This document shows positions 17,081 through 25,514 of a DNA stretch of 64,000 nt, piece after piece. The notes beneath the pieces were generated by a model. The model did no database searches. It was not told the origin of the DNA and saw only the letters and a list, made by a program, of their open reading frames with translations. This DNA comes from DASUPK01 sp963695675 (GTDB lineage: Bacteria > Actinomycetota > Thermoleophilia > Solirubrobacterales > 70-9). The first letter of the stretch is position 1, and every line of letters begins with the position of its first letter. Location: contig CAVOGY010000005.1 of NCBI GenBank assembly GCA_963695675.1, positions 806,001 through 870,000 on the forward strand. Reading direction: 5' to 3'. A program made the position numbers and the translations under genes.

Positions 17081-17536
17081 ATGAGGATCTCCGCGAAAGC
17101 CGACTACGCCGTCCGCGCCGCGGTCGAGATGGCCGCGGCGGGCGACGAGCCCGTCAAGGGCGAGGTGATGGCCGAGGCGCAGGGCATTCCCCTCCAGTTC
17201 CTCGAGCACATCCTGCTCGAGCTCAAGCACGCCCGGCTGGTACGGGCGCGGCGCGGCGCGCGCGGCGGCTACTGGCTCGCCCAGCCGCCCGAGGAGATCA
17301 CGCTGGCGAGCGTGATCCGGGCCGTCGAGGGCCCGCTCGCGAACATCCAGGACCAGGCCCCGGAACAGACCAAGTACCCGGGCAACGCCGAGCGGCTCAG
17401 CGACGTCTGGATCGCGGTTCGGGCCTCGCTGCGCCGGGTGCTGGAGCACGTCACGATCGCCGACCTCCGCGACGGCAAGATCCCCGACGACGTGCTCGAG
17501 CTGACCCGGGACGAGGGCGCCTGGGTCACCCGCTAG
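17081..17536 (+). CDS. Rrf2-family transcriptional regulator
   Basis: The 151-residue protein begins MRISAKADYAVRAAVEMAAA, the Rrf2 hallmark, with the winged helix through LVRARRGARGGYWLAQPPEE. It has no cysteine at all, so it cannot bind an IscR-type Fe-S cluster; CymR-type Rrf2 proteins that respond to cysteine metabolism are also cluster-free. Lying between the sulfur assimilation genes and a TauE exporter, it is a good candidate for the sulfur regulator of the cluster. Operator sites are not established. Confidence 0.88.
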   Translation: MRISAKADYAVRAAVEMAAAGDEPVKGEVMAEAQGIPLQFLEHILLELKHARLVRARRGARGGYWLAQPPEEITLASVIRAVEGPLANIQDQAPEQTKYPGNAERLSDVWIAVRASLRRVLEHVTIADLRDGKIPDDVLELTRDEGAWVTR

Positions 17537-17687
17537 CCCCATTCGTCACTACAAAACCAAGCAATTAGGGGGAAAAGGCGGCTTCCGCTATCTTCGCCGT
17601 CTCTTTTAGGACTGACTCGGTCATAAAAGGGAACAAGGTTGGGAACGGCCTTCGTCCAGCGGCCGCACACCACTTCAACTCCCCCAA

Positions 17688-18650
17688 ATGGATCTACAGA
17701 TCGTCTTCTTCGGCTTCGGCGTGGGCTTCCTGGTCGGCATGACCGGGATGGGCGGCGGCTCCCTGATGACCCCGCTCCTGGTCCTTCTGTTCGGCGTCAA
17801 GCCGACGACGGCGATCGGCACCGACATCGCCTACGCGGCGATCACCAAGACGGCGGGCAGCTGGCGTCACCTGAAGCTGAAGACGGTGAACATGCCGCTC
17901 GTCTACTGGATGGCGATCGGCAGCGTGCCGATGGCGATCCTCGGCGTCTGGGTCCTCGACATCCTCAAGCGCCAGCTCGGAGACCAGCTCGACGAGACGG
18001 TCTTCGCCATTCTGGCGGCCTGTCTGCTCGTGGTCGGGTCCGCCACGCTCCTCCGGGGCTTCTTCCTCTCCAAGAAGATCCAGGAGCGCGACGACTTCGA
18101 GATGGACACTCGCCACAAGGTCGCCGCCGTGGCTATCGGGGCCACCACCGGGTTCGTGATCGGCCTGAGCTCGGCCGGCAGCGGGACGCTGATCGGGATG
18201 ATGCTGCTCACCGTCTACCGGCTCCGGCCTCAGAAGGTCGTCGGCACCGACGTCGTCCACGCCGCGATCCTGCTCTGGGCCGCCGGGATCGCCCACGCGA
18301 TCGGCGGGAACGTGGATTACGGGCTGATGGGCAACATCCTGGTCGGGTCGATTCCCGGCGTGATCATCGGGAGCCAGCTCTCGGTGAAGTGGCCTCAGGG
18401 CCTGCTCAGAGGGGCGCTCGGCGTGATCCTGATCGCGGCCGGGCTGACGATCATGAACAAGGCCAACACCGACCTCGTTCCCTGGGTCGTCGCCATCGCC
18501 GCGGTGGCGGTCGCCGCGCTCTTCGCGGTCCAGATCGCCCTCCGCAAGGAGGTCGAGCACGACCCCGAGGAGCAACGCGAGCTCGAGGCCGAGCGCGAGC
18601 AGGAGGCGGAGCGCGAGCGCGAGCCGGTGCTCGCCGCGGCTAAGGAGTAG
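17688..18650 (+). CDS. TauE/SafE-family sulfite/organosulfonate exporter
   Basis: The 320-residue integral membrane protein has about eight membrane segments. GFLVGMTGMGGGSLMTPLLV and the internal repeat VIGLSSAGSGTLIGMMLL are the two half-repeats of the TauE fold. The C-terminal ~45 residues are a cytoplasmic charged tail rich in Glu and Arg. Downstream of an Rrf2 regulator and near sulfate reduction genes, export of excess sulfite is likely. The 151-base gap before it contains no clear promoter except a loose AT-rich stretch around 17560-17640. Confidence 0.87.
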   Translation: MDLQIVFFGFGVGFLVGMTGMGGGSLMTPLLVLLFGVKPTTAIGTDIAYAAITKTAGSWRHLKLKTVNMPLVYWMAIGSVPMAILGVWVLDILKRQLGDQLDETVFAILAACLLVVGSATLLRGFFLSKKIQERDDFEMDTRHKVAAVAIGATTGFVIGLSSAGSGTLIGMMLLTVYRLRPQKVVGTDVVHAAILLWAAGIAHAIGGNVDYGLMGNILVGSIPGVIIGSQLSVKWPQGLLRGALGVILIAAGLTIMNKANTDLVPWVVAIAAVAVAALFAVQIALRKEVEHDPEEQRELEAEREQEAEREREPVLAAAKE

Positions 18651-18674
18651 ACAGGTCGGCTTCGCCATCAGGTC

Positions 18675-18752
18675 GCGCCGGCAAGCGGGCCCCCAACACA
18701 AGTCGCTCCGGCCTTCGGCCTTCGCTCCCGAGTAGGGGGCCCTGGCCGGCGC
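18675..18752. repeat. Large imperfect palindrome upstream of the biotin carboxylase gene
   Basis: GCGCCGGC-AAGC-GGGCCCCC (18675-18694) pairs with GGGGGCCC-TG-GCCGGCGC (18735-18752), two perfect 8-bp stems separated by a small internal loop. The 40-base loop contains a further CGGCCTTCGGCC hairpin. It may terminate the tauE transcript or act as a leader structure for the carboxylase gene, whose GTG is 22 bases downstream. Confidence 0.55.
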
Positions 18753-18760
18753 TTAGCCGC

Positions 18761-18766
18761 AATACT
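18761..18766 (+). promoter_or_regulatory. -10 box AATACT for the biotin carboxylase gene
   Basis: AATACT is followed by 8 bases and GTG 18775 with no ribosome-binding site. This is another leaderless-type start. Confidence 0.33.
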
Positions 18767-18774
18767 CCGCCGCC

Positions 18775-20541
18775 GTGTTCGAGAAAGTCCTGATCGCGAA
18801 CCGCGGCGAGATCTCCATCCGCGTCGCCAGAACGCTCAAGGAGATGGGCATCGGCTCGGTCGCCGTCTACTCCGAGATCGAACGCGATGCGCCGCACGTC
18901 CGCGAGGCCGACGAGGCCTTCCTTCTTGGTCCAGCCACGCCCGCCGAGAGCTACCTGAACGTCGAGAAGATCCTCGAGGTCGCGTCCACCGCCGGCGCGG
19001 AGGCGATCCACCCCGGCTACGGGTTCCTGGCGGAGAACGCCCCGTTCGCAGCGGCCTGCGAGAAGGCGAAGATCACCTTCATCGGTCCGCCTGCCAAGGC
19101 GATCGAGGCGATGGGATCGAAGACGGAGGCGCGCCAGATCATGCAGAAGGCGGGCGTGCCGATCGTCCCGGGCGCCACCGAGCCCGTCAGGGACGTGGAG
19201 GAGGCGAAGAAGCAGGCCAAGGAGATCGGATACCCGATCGCCTGCAAGGCGGCCGGCGGAGGCGGCGGCAAGGGCTTTCGCGTCGCCCAGAGCGAGGACG
19301 AGCTCGAGGAGGCCTTCGAGGGCGCCTCCCGCGAGGGCGAGAGGTTCTTCAGCGACCCGACCGTCTACCTCGAGCGATACCTGGAGGACCCGCGGCACGT
19401 AGAGGTCCAGATCCTCGCCGACGCCAAGGGCAGCGTCATCCACCTCGGCGAGCGCGACTGCTCGATCCAGCGCCGCCACCAGAAGCTGATCGAGGAGTCG
19501 CCCGGACCCCAGGTCGACGAAGAGATGCGCGAGCGAATCGGCAAGATCGCCACCGACGCGGCGGCCGCGGTCGGCTATCGCTCCGCCGGGACCGTGGAGG
19601 GGCTCCAGGTCGGCGAGGACTACTTCTTCCTCGAAATGAACACCCGGGTCCAGGTGGAGCACTGCGTCACTGAGATGGTCACCGGCTTCGACATCGTGCG
19701 GGAGCAGGTCAGGATCGCCGCGGGCGAGAAGCTCTCGATCTCGCAGGAGGACGTCGAGCTTCGTGGCCACGCGATCGAGTGCAGGATCAACGCGGAGGCC
19801 GCCCACAAGAACTACGCGCCCGCCCCCGGGCGGATCACCAGCTATCGCGAGCCGGCGGGACCCGGGGTGCGGGTCGACTCCGGGGTCGAGGCGGGCTCCG
19901 AGGTGACGCCGATGTACGACCCGATGTTCGCCAAGCTGATCGTCTGGGACCTCGACCGTGAGAAGGCGACGGCGCGAATGCTGCGCGCCCTGGGCGAGTA
20001 CGAGATCGAGGGGATCACGACGCTCGTCCCGTTTCACCGGGCCCTGCTCGCCACGAAGCAGTGGGCCAAGGGCGAGACCTGTCGCGACCTCACCGAAAAC
20101 CCCGAGTGGCTCAAGTCGCTCGCGCCCGAGGCCGCCGCCCCAGGCGGCGAGGAGGCGGCCGCCGACGGCAAGGCCGAGCGCAGCTACCAGGTCGAGGTCG
20201 GGGGAAAGCTCTTCGACGTCAAGGTGATCGGCGAGGTCGCTCCGGCCACCGCCGCAAATCCCGGCACCGGTCTCAGGAAGCCGCCGAGGCGCGAGCGTGC
20301 CGCCGGCGGGGGTGGCGCCCCGGGCGGCAGCGAGGACCTGACCTCACCGCTTCAGGGCACGGTCCTGCGGGTCGCCGTCGAGCAGGGCGCCGAGGTCTCC
20401 GAGGGCGACCTGATCGCGGTGATCGAGGCGATGAAGATGGAGAACGAGATAGCCGCTCATCGCTCGGGCAAGATCACCGAGCTGCCGATCTCGGCGGGCG
20501 CCTCGGTCACCAGCGGGGACCTGCTCGCCAAGATCGAATAA
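18775..20541 (+). CDS. Acyl-CoA carboxylase alpha: biotin carboxylase fused to BCCP
   Basis: The 588-residue protein carries both the ATP-dependent biotin carboxylase (residues ~1-450) and a biotinyl domain (~510-588). Motifs: VLIANRGEISIRVARTL at the N-terminus, HPGYGFLAEN, the glycine-rich ATP loop AAGGGGGKGF, FLEMNTRVQVEH, and the biotin site EAMKMENEI. A Gly/Pro/Arg-rich linker joins the domains. This AccA3/PccA-like layout is normal in Actinobacteria, where one alpha serves several beta subunits; the beta and epsilon genes at 7.4-9.8 kb are candidate partners. Confidence 0.93.
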   Translation: MFEKVLIANRGEISIRVARTLKEMGIGSVAVYSEIERDAPHVREADEAFLLGPATPAESYLNVEKILEVASTAGAEAIHPGYGFLAENAPFAAACEKAKITFIGPPAKAIEAMGSKTEARQIMQKAGVPIVPGATEPVRDVEEAKKQAKEIGYPIACKAAGGGGGKGFRVAQSEDELEEAFEGASREGERFFSDPTVYLERYLEDPRHVEVQILADAKGSVIHLGERDCSIQRRHQKLIEESPGPQVDEEMRERIGKIATDAAAAVGYRSAGTVEGLQVGEDYFFLEMNTRVQVEHCVTEMVTGFDIVREQVRIAAGEKLSISQEDVELRGHAIECRINAEAAHKNYAPAPGRITSYREPAGPGVRVDSGVEAGSEVTPMYDPMFAKLIVWDLDREKATARMLRALGEYEIEGITTLVPFHRALLATKQWAKGETCRDLTENPEWLKSLAPEAAAPGGEEAAADGKAERSYQVEVGGKLFDVKVIGEVAPATAANPGTGLRKPPRRERAAGGGGAPGGSEDLTSPLQGTVLRVAVEQGAEVSEGDLIAVIEAMKMENEIAAHRSGKITELPISAGASVTSGDLLAKIE

Positions 20542-20544
20542 GAC

Positions 20545-20565
20545 GGGTCGCGCTGTCGCGCGCCC
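20545..20565 (-). repeat. Intergenic hairpin repeat, minus orientation
   Basis: Read on the minus strand, GATGCGA precedes GGGCGCGCG, a short loop, and GCGCGACCC, then GTCT. The bulged A before CCC and the flanking bases match the copies at 16190-16254. It lies between two convergent genes, the carboxylase and a HAD protein, and may act as terminator. Confidence 0.5.
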
Positions 20566-20576
20566 TCGCATCAGCT

Positions 20577-21260
20577 CTACTTGGCGCCGAGCTTCGCCGC
20601 GGCGTCGCGCAGGTTCCGGACCGTGGCGTCGGGGGCCTTGCGGCTGTCGAGCTTCTCGCCGTGGCGGTTCACCCAGATCACCGGCACGTTCAGCTTCAGG
20701 GCGGGGCCGACGTCCGCCTCATAGCCCGAGGCGATGTGAACCCAGCCCTTCTTCCCGCCAATCCGGCGAGCGCATTCGCGCAGGTGGGTGGGGTCGGGCT
20801 TGTAGCTACGGACCTGCTGGGCGGTCACCACGAGGTCGAGGTCGGTGCGCAGATGGCGCCGCGAGATGCCGAGCAGCTTGTCGTCGACGTTGGAGATGAT
20901 CCCGATCTGGTAGCGCTCCTTGAGCCGGTCCATCGCAGCGTTCGCCTCGCGAAAGGGAGGCCATGACCCCACGCTGTCGGGCAGGAACTGGGCACGGGAG
21001 GGCTCGATCGTCCAGCCGATCTCCTCGGCCGTCTGGGCGGCGGCCCTGCGCAGGACCTCCGCGTAGAGCTCGTACGACCCCGACATGATCTGAGCCTGGA
21101 TCTCGAAGAAGCGGTCCAGGAACGGCTTCTCGTCGATGGTGAGCCCGTCCCGCTCGGCCTCTCTCCTGAAGGCGTCGCCGATGCCCTTCTCCCAGTCGAT
21201 CAGGCTGCCGTAGCAGTCCGTCGTCACCCACTCGATGTCTTTCAGCTTCGGAAGGGCCAT
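20577..21260 (-). CDS. HAD-superfamily hydrolase, haloacid dehalogenase type II-like
   Basis: The 227-residue protein has the HAD core: WVTTDCYGSLIDWEKG (nucleophile Asp in DCYGSL, replacing the usual DxDGT and typical of haloacid dehalogenases), motif II IGIISNVDD, the lysine in SYKPDP and the acidic motif ASGYEADVG. The DxYGT-like nucleophile and long cap region favour a 2-haloacid dehalogenase-like enzyme, but many such proteins are phosphatases. ATG 21260 starts just before the core. Confidence 0.85.
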   Translation of the reverse strand: MALPKLKDIEWVTTDCYGSLIDWEKGIGDAFRREAERDGLTIDEKPFLDRFFEIQAQIMSGSYELYAEVLRRAAAQTAEEIGWTIEPSRAQFLPDSVGSWPPFREANAAMDRLKERYQIGIISNVDDKLLGISRRHLRTDLDLVVTAQQVRSYKPDPTHLRECARRIGGKKGWVHIASGYEADVGPALKLNVPVIWVNRHGEKLDSRKAPDATVRNLRDAAAKLGAK

Positions 21261-21351
21261 GAGAGCCGCGGGATTATGGCAATTTGCCTTTTTTTGGCGC
21301 CTTCGCCTGTCTCGGCGGCTCGATCTGGGCCTCCGGTAGGCTCTCGCGGCC

Positions 21352-22515
21352 TTGGATCTGCTCGAGTACCAGGGAAAGCAGCTCTTCGCTCGCCATGGCG
21401 TTCCCGTACCCGAGGGCCGGGTCGCCGACACCGTCGAGGCCGCGGTCGAGGCGGCCGAGGAGATCGGCTACCCGTGCGTGATCAAGGCGCAGGTCCAGAT
21501 CGGCGGTCGCGGCAAGGCCGGAGGCATCAAGGTCGCCGAGGATCGCGCCCAGGCGGAGGAGCACGCGAACGCGATCCTCGGGATGGAGATCCGAGGCCCC
21601 CGCGGCGAGGGGCCCTTCACCGTCCACCAGGTCTGGGTCGAGCGCGCCTCGGACATCGACGCCGAGTACTACGCCTCGATCATCCTCGACCGCTCCGCCA
21701 AGAAGCTGCTGACGATGCTCTCGACGATGGGCGGCATGAACGTCGAGGAGATCGCCGAGACGGATCCCGACGCCCTTGTCCGGCGCCACATCGAGCCGCA
21801 CGAGGGCTTCGGGGACGCCCAGGCCCGGGCCCTGGCAGAGGACGCCGGCGTCGCGGAGGACGCCCGTGAGAAGACCGGCGCGCTCCTGGTGAAGCTCTAC
21901 GAAGCATTCGACGAGGGCGACGCCACCCTGATCGAGGTGAATCCGCTGGTGGTGACGAAGGACCGGAACGTGCTGGCGCTCGACTCCAAGGTGACGATCG
22001 ACAACTCGGCGCTCTTCCGCCACGAGGAGCTCGCCGACCTCGAGGAGAGTTTCATCGAGGACCCGCAGGAGCGGATGGCCAAGGAGAAGGGGCTCACCTA
22101 CGTCAAGCTCGACGGCGACATCGGCATCCTCGGCAACGGGGCGGGGCTATGCATGTCGACACTCGACGTCGTCGCCCAGGCCGGAGGCAGGCCCGCCAAC
22201 TTCCTCGACGCCGGCGGCGGCTCCAAGGCGGATGCGATCGTCGATGCGCTCGAGGTGATCACCTCGGATGAGAAGGTCCGAGCGATCCTCTTCAACATCT
22301 TCGGCGGCATCACCCGCGGCGACGAGATCGCCAAGGGGATCATCGAGGCTTCGCAGCGGGTCGAGATCGAGGTGCCCGTGGTGGTCCGGCTGGACGGGAC
22401 CAACTCCGAGGAGGGGCTGGCGCTGCTCGCCGACGCCAACCTGCCGAACCTGCACGTCGAGAAGACCATGCTCGGAGCCGCCGAGAAGGTCGTGGAGCTC
22501 GCCAAAGCGGCCTGA
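21352..22515 (+). CDS. sucC: Succinyl-CoA synthetase beta subunit (ADP-forming type)
   Basis: The 387-residue protein starts MDLLEYQGKQLFARHGVPVP with a TTG codon at 21352; a TAGGCT -10 box ends 9 bases earlier. The ATP-grasp domain includes VIKAQVQIGGRGKAGGIK, EVNPLVVTKD and LDGDIGILGNGAGLCMSTLD, with GGSKADAIVDALEVI and NIFGGITRGDEIAKGI in the CoA-ligase-like domain. It makes succinate and NTP from succinyl-CoA in the TCA cycle, and links to the methylmalonyl-CoA pathway by its product. The stop overlaps sucD by one base. Confidence 0.95.
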   Translation: MDLLEYQGKQLFARHGVPVPEGRVADTVEAAVEAAEEIGYPCVIKAQVQIGGRGKAGGIKVAEDRAQAEEHANAILGMEIRGPRGEGPFTVHQVWVERASDIDAEYYASIILDRSAKKLLTMLSTMGGMNVEEIAETDPDALVRRHIEPHEGFGDAQARALAEDAGVAEDAREKTGALLVKLYEAFDEGDATLIEVNPLVVTKDRNVLALDSKVTIDNSALFRHEELADLEESFIEDPQERMAKEKGLTYVKLDGDIGILGNGAGLCMSTLDVVAQAGGRPANFLDAGGGSKADAIVDALEVITSDEKVRAILFNIFGGITRGDEIAKGIIEASQRVEIEVPVVVRLDGTNSEEGLALLADANLPNLHVEKTMLGAAEKVVELAKAA

Positions 22516-23393
22516 TGTCGATCATCGTCGACAACGAGACCAAGCTCGTCGTCTCCGGGTTGACCGGGCGCGAGGGCAGCTTCCATGGGCTGCGAAACCG
22601 CGACTACGGGACCGACGTCGTCGCCGGGGTGACTCCGAAGAAGGGCGGACAGGACGTCGACGGGATCCCGATCTTCGACACGATCAAGGAGGCCGTCGAC
22701 GAGCGCGGGGCCAACACGTCGATGATCTTCGTGCCGGCCCGGTTCGCCGCCGCAGCAATCGACGAGGCGATCGACGCAGGCATTGGCACGGTGATCGCAA
22801 TCACCGAGCACATCCCGGTCCACGACATGCTCCGCACCTATTGGAAGGCGCGTGACGCCGGCGTTAGGCTGATCGGTCCGAACTGCCCCGGCGTGCTCAG
22901 CCCGGGCAAGGCGAACGTCGGCATCATTCCAGCGCAGTTCTTCGAACAGGGATCGATCGGCGTCGTCTCCAAGTCGGGGACCCTGACCTACCAGATCGGC
23001 AACGAGCTCAAGCAGGCGGGCCTCGGCAACTCCACGATCGTCGGGATCGGCGGCGACCCGATCGTGGGCTCCGACTTCATCGACATCCTCACCCTGTTCG
23101 AGCAGGACGACGAGACCAAGCTGATCGTGATGGTCGGCGAGATCGGTGGCGACGCCGAGGAGCGGGCCGCCGAGTTCATCGCCGAGAGGGTCTCGAAGCC
23201 CGTGGTCGCCTACATCGCCGGCTTCACCGCCCCGCCGGGTAAGCAGATGGGGCACGCCGGGGCGATCATCTCTGGCTCATCCGGCACGGCCCAGGCGAAG
23301 AAGGAGGCGCTGGAGGCCCAAGGGATTCGGGTCGGCAAGAGCCCAACCGAGACGGCCCAGCTCGCCGGCGAGACGATCGGCGCGAAGGCCTAG
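22515..23393 (+). CDS. sucD: Succinyl-CoA synthetase alpha subunit
   Basis: The 292-residue subunit carries the CoA-binding Rossmann domain (LVVSGLTGREGSFHGLRNRD, VAGVTPKKGGQ) and the phospho-histidine segment GFTAPPGKQMGHAGAIISG, where the His is transiently phosphorylated. IGPNCPGVLSPGKANVGI is also family-typical. ATG 22515 shares its A with the sucC stop, so the two are co-translated. Confidence 0.95.
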   Translation: MSIIVDNETKLVVSGLTGREGSFHGLRNRDYGTDVVAGVTPKKGGQDVDGIPIFDTIKEAVDERGANTSMIFVPARFAAAAIDEAIDAGIGTVIAITEHIPVHDMLRTYWKARDAGVRLIGPNCPGVLSPGKANVGIIPAQFFEQGSIGVVSKSGTLTYQIGNELKQAGLGNSTIVGIGGDPIVGSDFIDILTLFEQDDETKLIVMVGEIGGDAEERAAEFIAERVSKPVVAYIAGFTAPPGKQMGHAGAIISGSSGTAQAKKEALEAQGIRVGKSPTETAQLAGETIGAKA

Positions 23394-23396
23394 CGC

Positions 23397-24014
23397 CTAG
23401 GCGGTCTGACGCGAGGAGCGGCGGCGCAGTTTCGCGCGCGCCCGCGCCGCACGCTTCTGCTCCTCGCTCTTCGTCAGGGCCTTCTTGCGGGGCCGCTCGC
23501 CCGATGCGGCCACGGCCGGCCCCGGCTCGACCGCCGGGGTGACTGGTGTCGCCACGGAAGCTTCCCGCTCGTCAGCGGGCCCGGTCCTGCGCTTGATCTG
23601 CTCCTGCTCGATGCGCCCGCCGAGCAGCTCCTTGGCGGCGCGGACGGCCTCCTTCGGCGTCAGGTAGGTCGCCCAGGAGACGATCCTCGAGTCCTCGACT
23701 AGCCAGAGCCCGCCGAACCGGCGATCGACCACGGCGCCGTCCTTGGGCTTGCCCCGCTCCCGGCAGATGCCGACCACCTTTCCGGATCCGACCTCCGCGA
23801 CATCCTCGAGGTCGAAGCGGAACGTCTCCCAGCTGTCGAGGTAGCGGCGCATGGCGCGCTGGACCTTGTCGTGGCCCCAGACCAGATCGCCGTCGGGACG
23901 GGATGCCCGCTCGTCCCAGCGAACCAAGGGGTCGGCGAGGGCGAGAGCGATCTCGCAGTCACCGTTCCCGTAGGCCTGGAGCGCGATCTTGACGAGCTCG
24001 AGCGACGCCGGCAT
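23397..24014 (-). CDS. SnoaL/NTF2-like domain protein with basic tail
   Basis: The first ~130 residues form a SnoaL-like cone fold: VKIALQAYGNGDCEIALALA, RYLDSWETFRFDLEDV and GLWLVEDSRIVSW. The remaining ~75 residues are disordered, Pro-rich and end in a Lys/Arg-rich stretch, which could bind nucleic acid. Total 205 residues. No catalytic residues can be assigned. Its stop is 4 bases from that of sucD, on the opposite strand. Confidence 0.7.
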   Translation of the reverse strand: MPASLELVKIALQAYGNGDCEIALALADPLVRWDERASRPDGDLVWGHDKVQRAMRRYLDSWETFRFDLEDVAEVGSGKVVGICRERGKPKDGAVVDRRFGGLWLVEDSRIVSWATYLTPKEAVRAAKELLGGRIEQEQIKRRTGPADEREASVATPVTPAVEPGPAVAASGERPRKKALTKSEEQKRAARARAKLRRRSSRQTA

Positions 24015-24081
24015 CGCGCAACAGTATGCCTTCCCGATCGGCGGCCTCCATCCCCCGCGAGGTGGAGTATGGCACCGTTCG

Positions 24082-24087
24082 TATACT
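24082..24087 (+). promoter_or_regulatory. -10 box TATACT for the aminotransferase gene
   Basis: TATACT is followed by 10 bases and GTG 24098. It is close to the -10 consensus in a GC-rich background and supports GTG 24098 over ATG 24026 as the true start. Confidence 0.5.
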
Positions 24088-24097
24088 CGACGCGCCA

Positions 24098-25213
24098 GTG
24101 GCCGAACCGACGATCAGCTTCGCGCGTGGCGCCCCGAGCGCCGACATCCTTCCCCACGAGGCCGTGCGGGTGGCGGCCGCTCGGGCGCTCGAGTCCGACT
24201 GGGAGAAGGCCCTCAGCTACGGCACCGGCCGTGGCCACCCCGGGCTCTGCGAGTGGATCGCCGAGCTTCACGGCGTCGCGCCCGAGCAAGTGATGGTCAC
24301 AAACGGATCGATGGAGGCGGCGGCGCTGCTCTTCAGGCACCTGGTCTTCGAAGGGGATCGCGTGATCGTCGAGCAGCCGACCTATGACCGCACCCTGCTG
24401 CTCCTGCAGCAGGCCGGGGCGGACCTGATTCCGGCGCCACTCGAGGCGGACGGAGTCGACCCGGCGGCGGTCGACGCAGCGACCGCGGAGGGAACGGTGA
24501 AGCTCGCCCATGTCATCCCGAACTTCCACAACCCGGCGGGGTGCACGCTCTCGCTCGAGAAGCGGAGCGCCCTGGTTCAGCTGGCGGCCGATCGGGACTT
24601 CACCCTGTTCGAGGACGACCCCTACAGGCTGATCTGCTTCGAGAAGGCCCGGGGCAAGACCATGCTCGAGATGGACGGCGCGGATCGGGTGATCCACGCA
24701 TCCTCGTTCTCGAAGTCGGTCAGCCCCGGCGTCCGCGTCGGATACCTGGTCGGTCCCCCCGAGCAGATCGCCACGCTCGCCAAGCGGGCGAACGAGACCT
24801 ACATCTCACCCAACATGCTCGCCGAGTCGATCGTCTTCGAGCTCTGTCGCTCCGGCGGCCTCGAGGAGAACCTGAAGGTGGTGAACGCGGCTCTGCGCGA
24901 CCGGCGCGATGCGCTGGTCGAGGCGCTCCGCGAGCACATCCCCGAGGCCGAGTTCGTCGTTCCCGAGGGCGGCTACTTCCTGTGGCTGGACCTGAACGAC
25001 GACGTCGACACGAAGGCGCTTCTGGCGGAGGCCAAGGAGGAGGGCGTCACCTTCGTCGCCGGGCCCGACTTCATGCTCGAGGGCGGCACCGCTAGCCTGC
25101 GGCTCTCCTTCGCCCCCGTCCCCGCGGACGAGGTGCCCGAGGGCGTGCAGCGCCTGGCGCGGGCCCTGGAGCGGACGCGGGCGGAACGCCCGGCCGGGGC
25201 GGAAGCCGCCTAG
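24098..25213 (+). CDS. PLP-dependent class I/II aminotransferase
   Basis: From GTG 24098 the protein has 371 residues; an in-frame ATG at 24026 would add 24. The fold is shown by ISFARGAPSADILPHEAV, LSYGTGRGHPGLCEWIA, the FHNPAG loop, FEDDPYRL and the PLP-lysine site SSFSKSVSPGVRVGY. It resembles 2-aminoadipate/aromatic aminotransferases related to the MocR enzyme domain but lacks a DNA-binding region. The amino acid substrate is unknown. GTG 24098 is favoured by the TATACT box 10 bases earlier. Confidence 0.87.
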   Translation: MAEPTISFARGAPSADILPHEAVRVAAARALESDWEKALSYGTGRGHPGLCEWIAELHGVAPEQVMVTNGSMEAAALLFRHLVFEGDRVIVEQPTYDRTLLLLQQAGADLIPAPLEADGVDPAAVDAATAEGTVKLAHVIPNFHNPAGCTLSLEKRSALVQLAADRDFTLFEDDPYRLICFEKARGKTMLEMDGADRVIHASSFSKSVSPGVRVGYLVGPPEQIATLAKRANETYISPNMLAESIVFELCRSGGLEENLKVVNAALRDRRDALVEALREHIPEAEFVVPEGGYFLWLDLNDDVDTKALLAEAKEEGVTFVAGPDFMLEGGTASLRLSFAPVPADEVPEGVQRLARALERTRAERPAGAEAA

Positions 25214-25389
25214 ACGCGATCCCCGAGGATCTCGCGAGCCCGCCGGTAGAGATTCAGATCCTCCGCCCGGGTCGGGTAGGGCTTGCGCTTCTGCTCGTTG
25301 CGGTGGGCCTCGATCGCCCTGGCGATGGCGACCAGCCGGCGCTCGGCCAGGTTGCGGTCGGTGATCAACGTCCTGGTGGTTGCTTCCAT
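25210..25389 (-). CDS. Small 59-residue charged protein, unknown
   Basis: ATG 25389 is preceded by a good ribosome-binding site (GGGGAAAGAG). The product starts MEATTRTLITDRNLAERRLV and continues as a highly charged, largely helical protein, with IEAHRNEQKRKPYPT in the middle and a C-terminal Arg-rich helix. No family is recognised. A TATAGT -10 box and an inverted repeat lie upstream. Its stop shares the CTAG tetranucleotide with the aminotransferase stop on the other strand. Confidence 0.6.
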   Translation of the reverse strand: MEATTRTLITDRNLAERRLVAIARAIEAHRNEQKRKPYPTRAEDLNLYRRAREILGDRV

Positions 25390-25405
25390 CTCTTTCCCCT
25401 GTTTG

Positions 25406-25427
25406 TTGAGTGACTTACTGAACTATA
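25406..25427 (-). promoter_or_regulatory. Promoter and inverted repeat of the 59-residue protein gene
   Basis: On the minus strand TATAGT (25422-25427) is a near-consensus -10 box. The adjoining TTGAGT/ACTGAA (25406-25422) is an imperfect inverted repeat just downstream of it, placed where a repressor would block the start of transcription. It resembles the GAGTTACTTAG stretch of the MarR operator region at 543-553. Confidence 0.4.
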
Positions 25428-25514
25428 CGCCGCTGCAGAGTGTCGCCAAGTCTCCGCACCCGACCTCAAGCTGCGGCTAACAGCTGGTAAAGATGGCGAG
25501 CGGTCTAGTCGCCG

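Noticed and set aside
20270..20335. GC-rich palindrome in the linker of the biotin carboxylase-BCCP fusion
   Set aside because: It resembles the elements in the lhr-like gene superficially (GGGTGGCG), but lacks their internal loops and loop sequence. A Gly/Pro/Arg linker in a GC-rich genome explains it.
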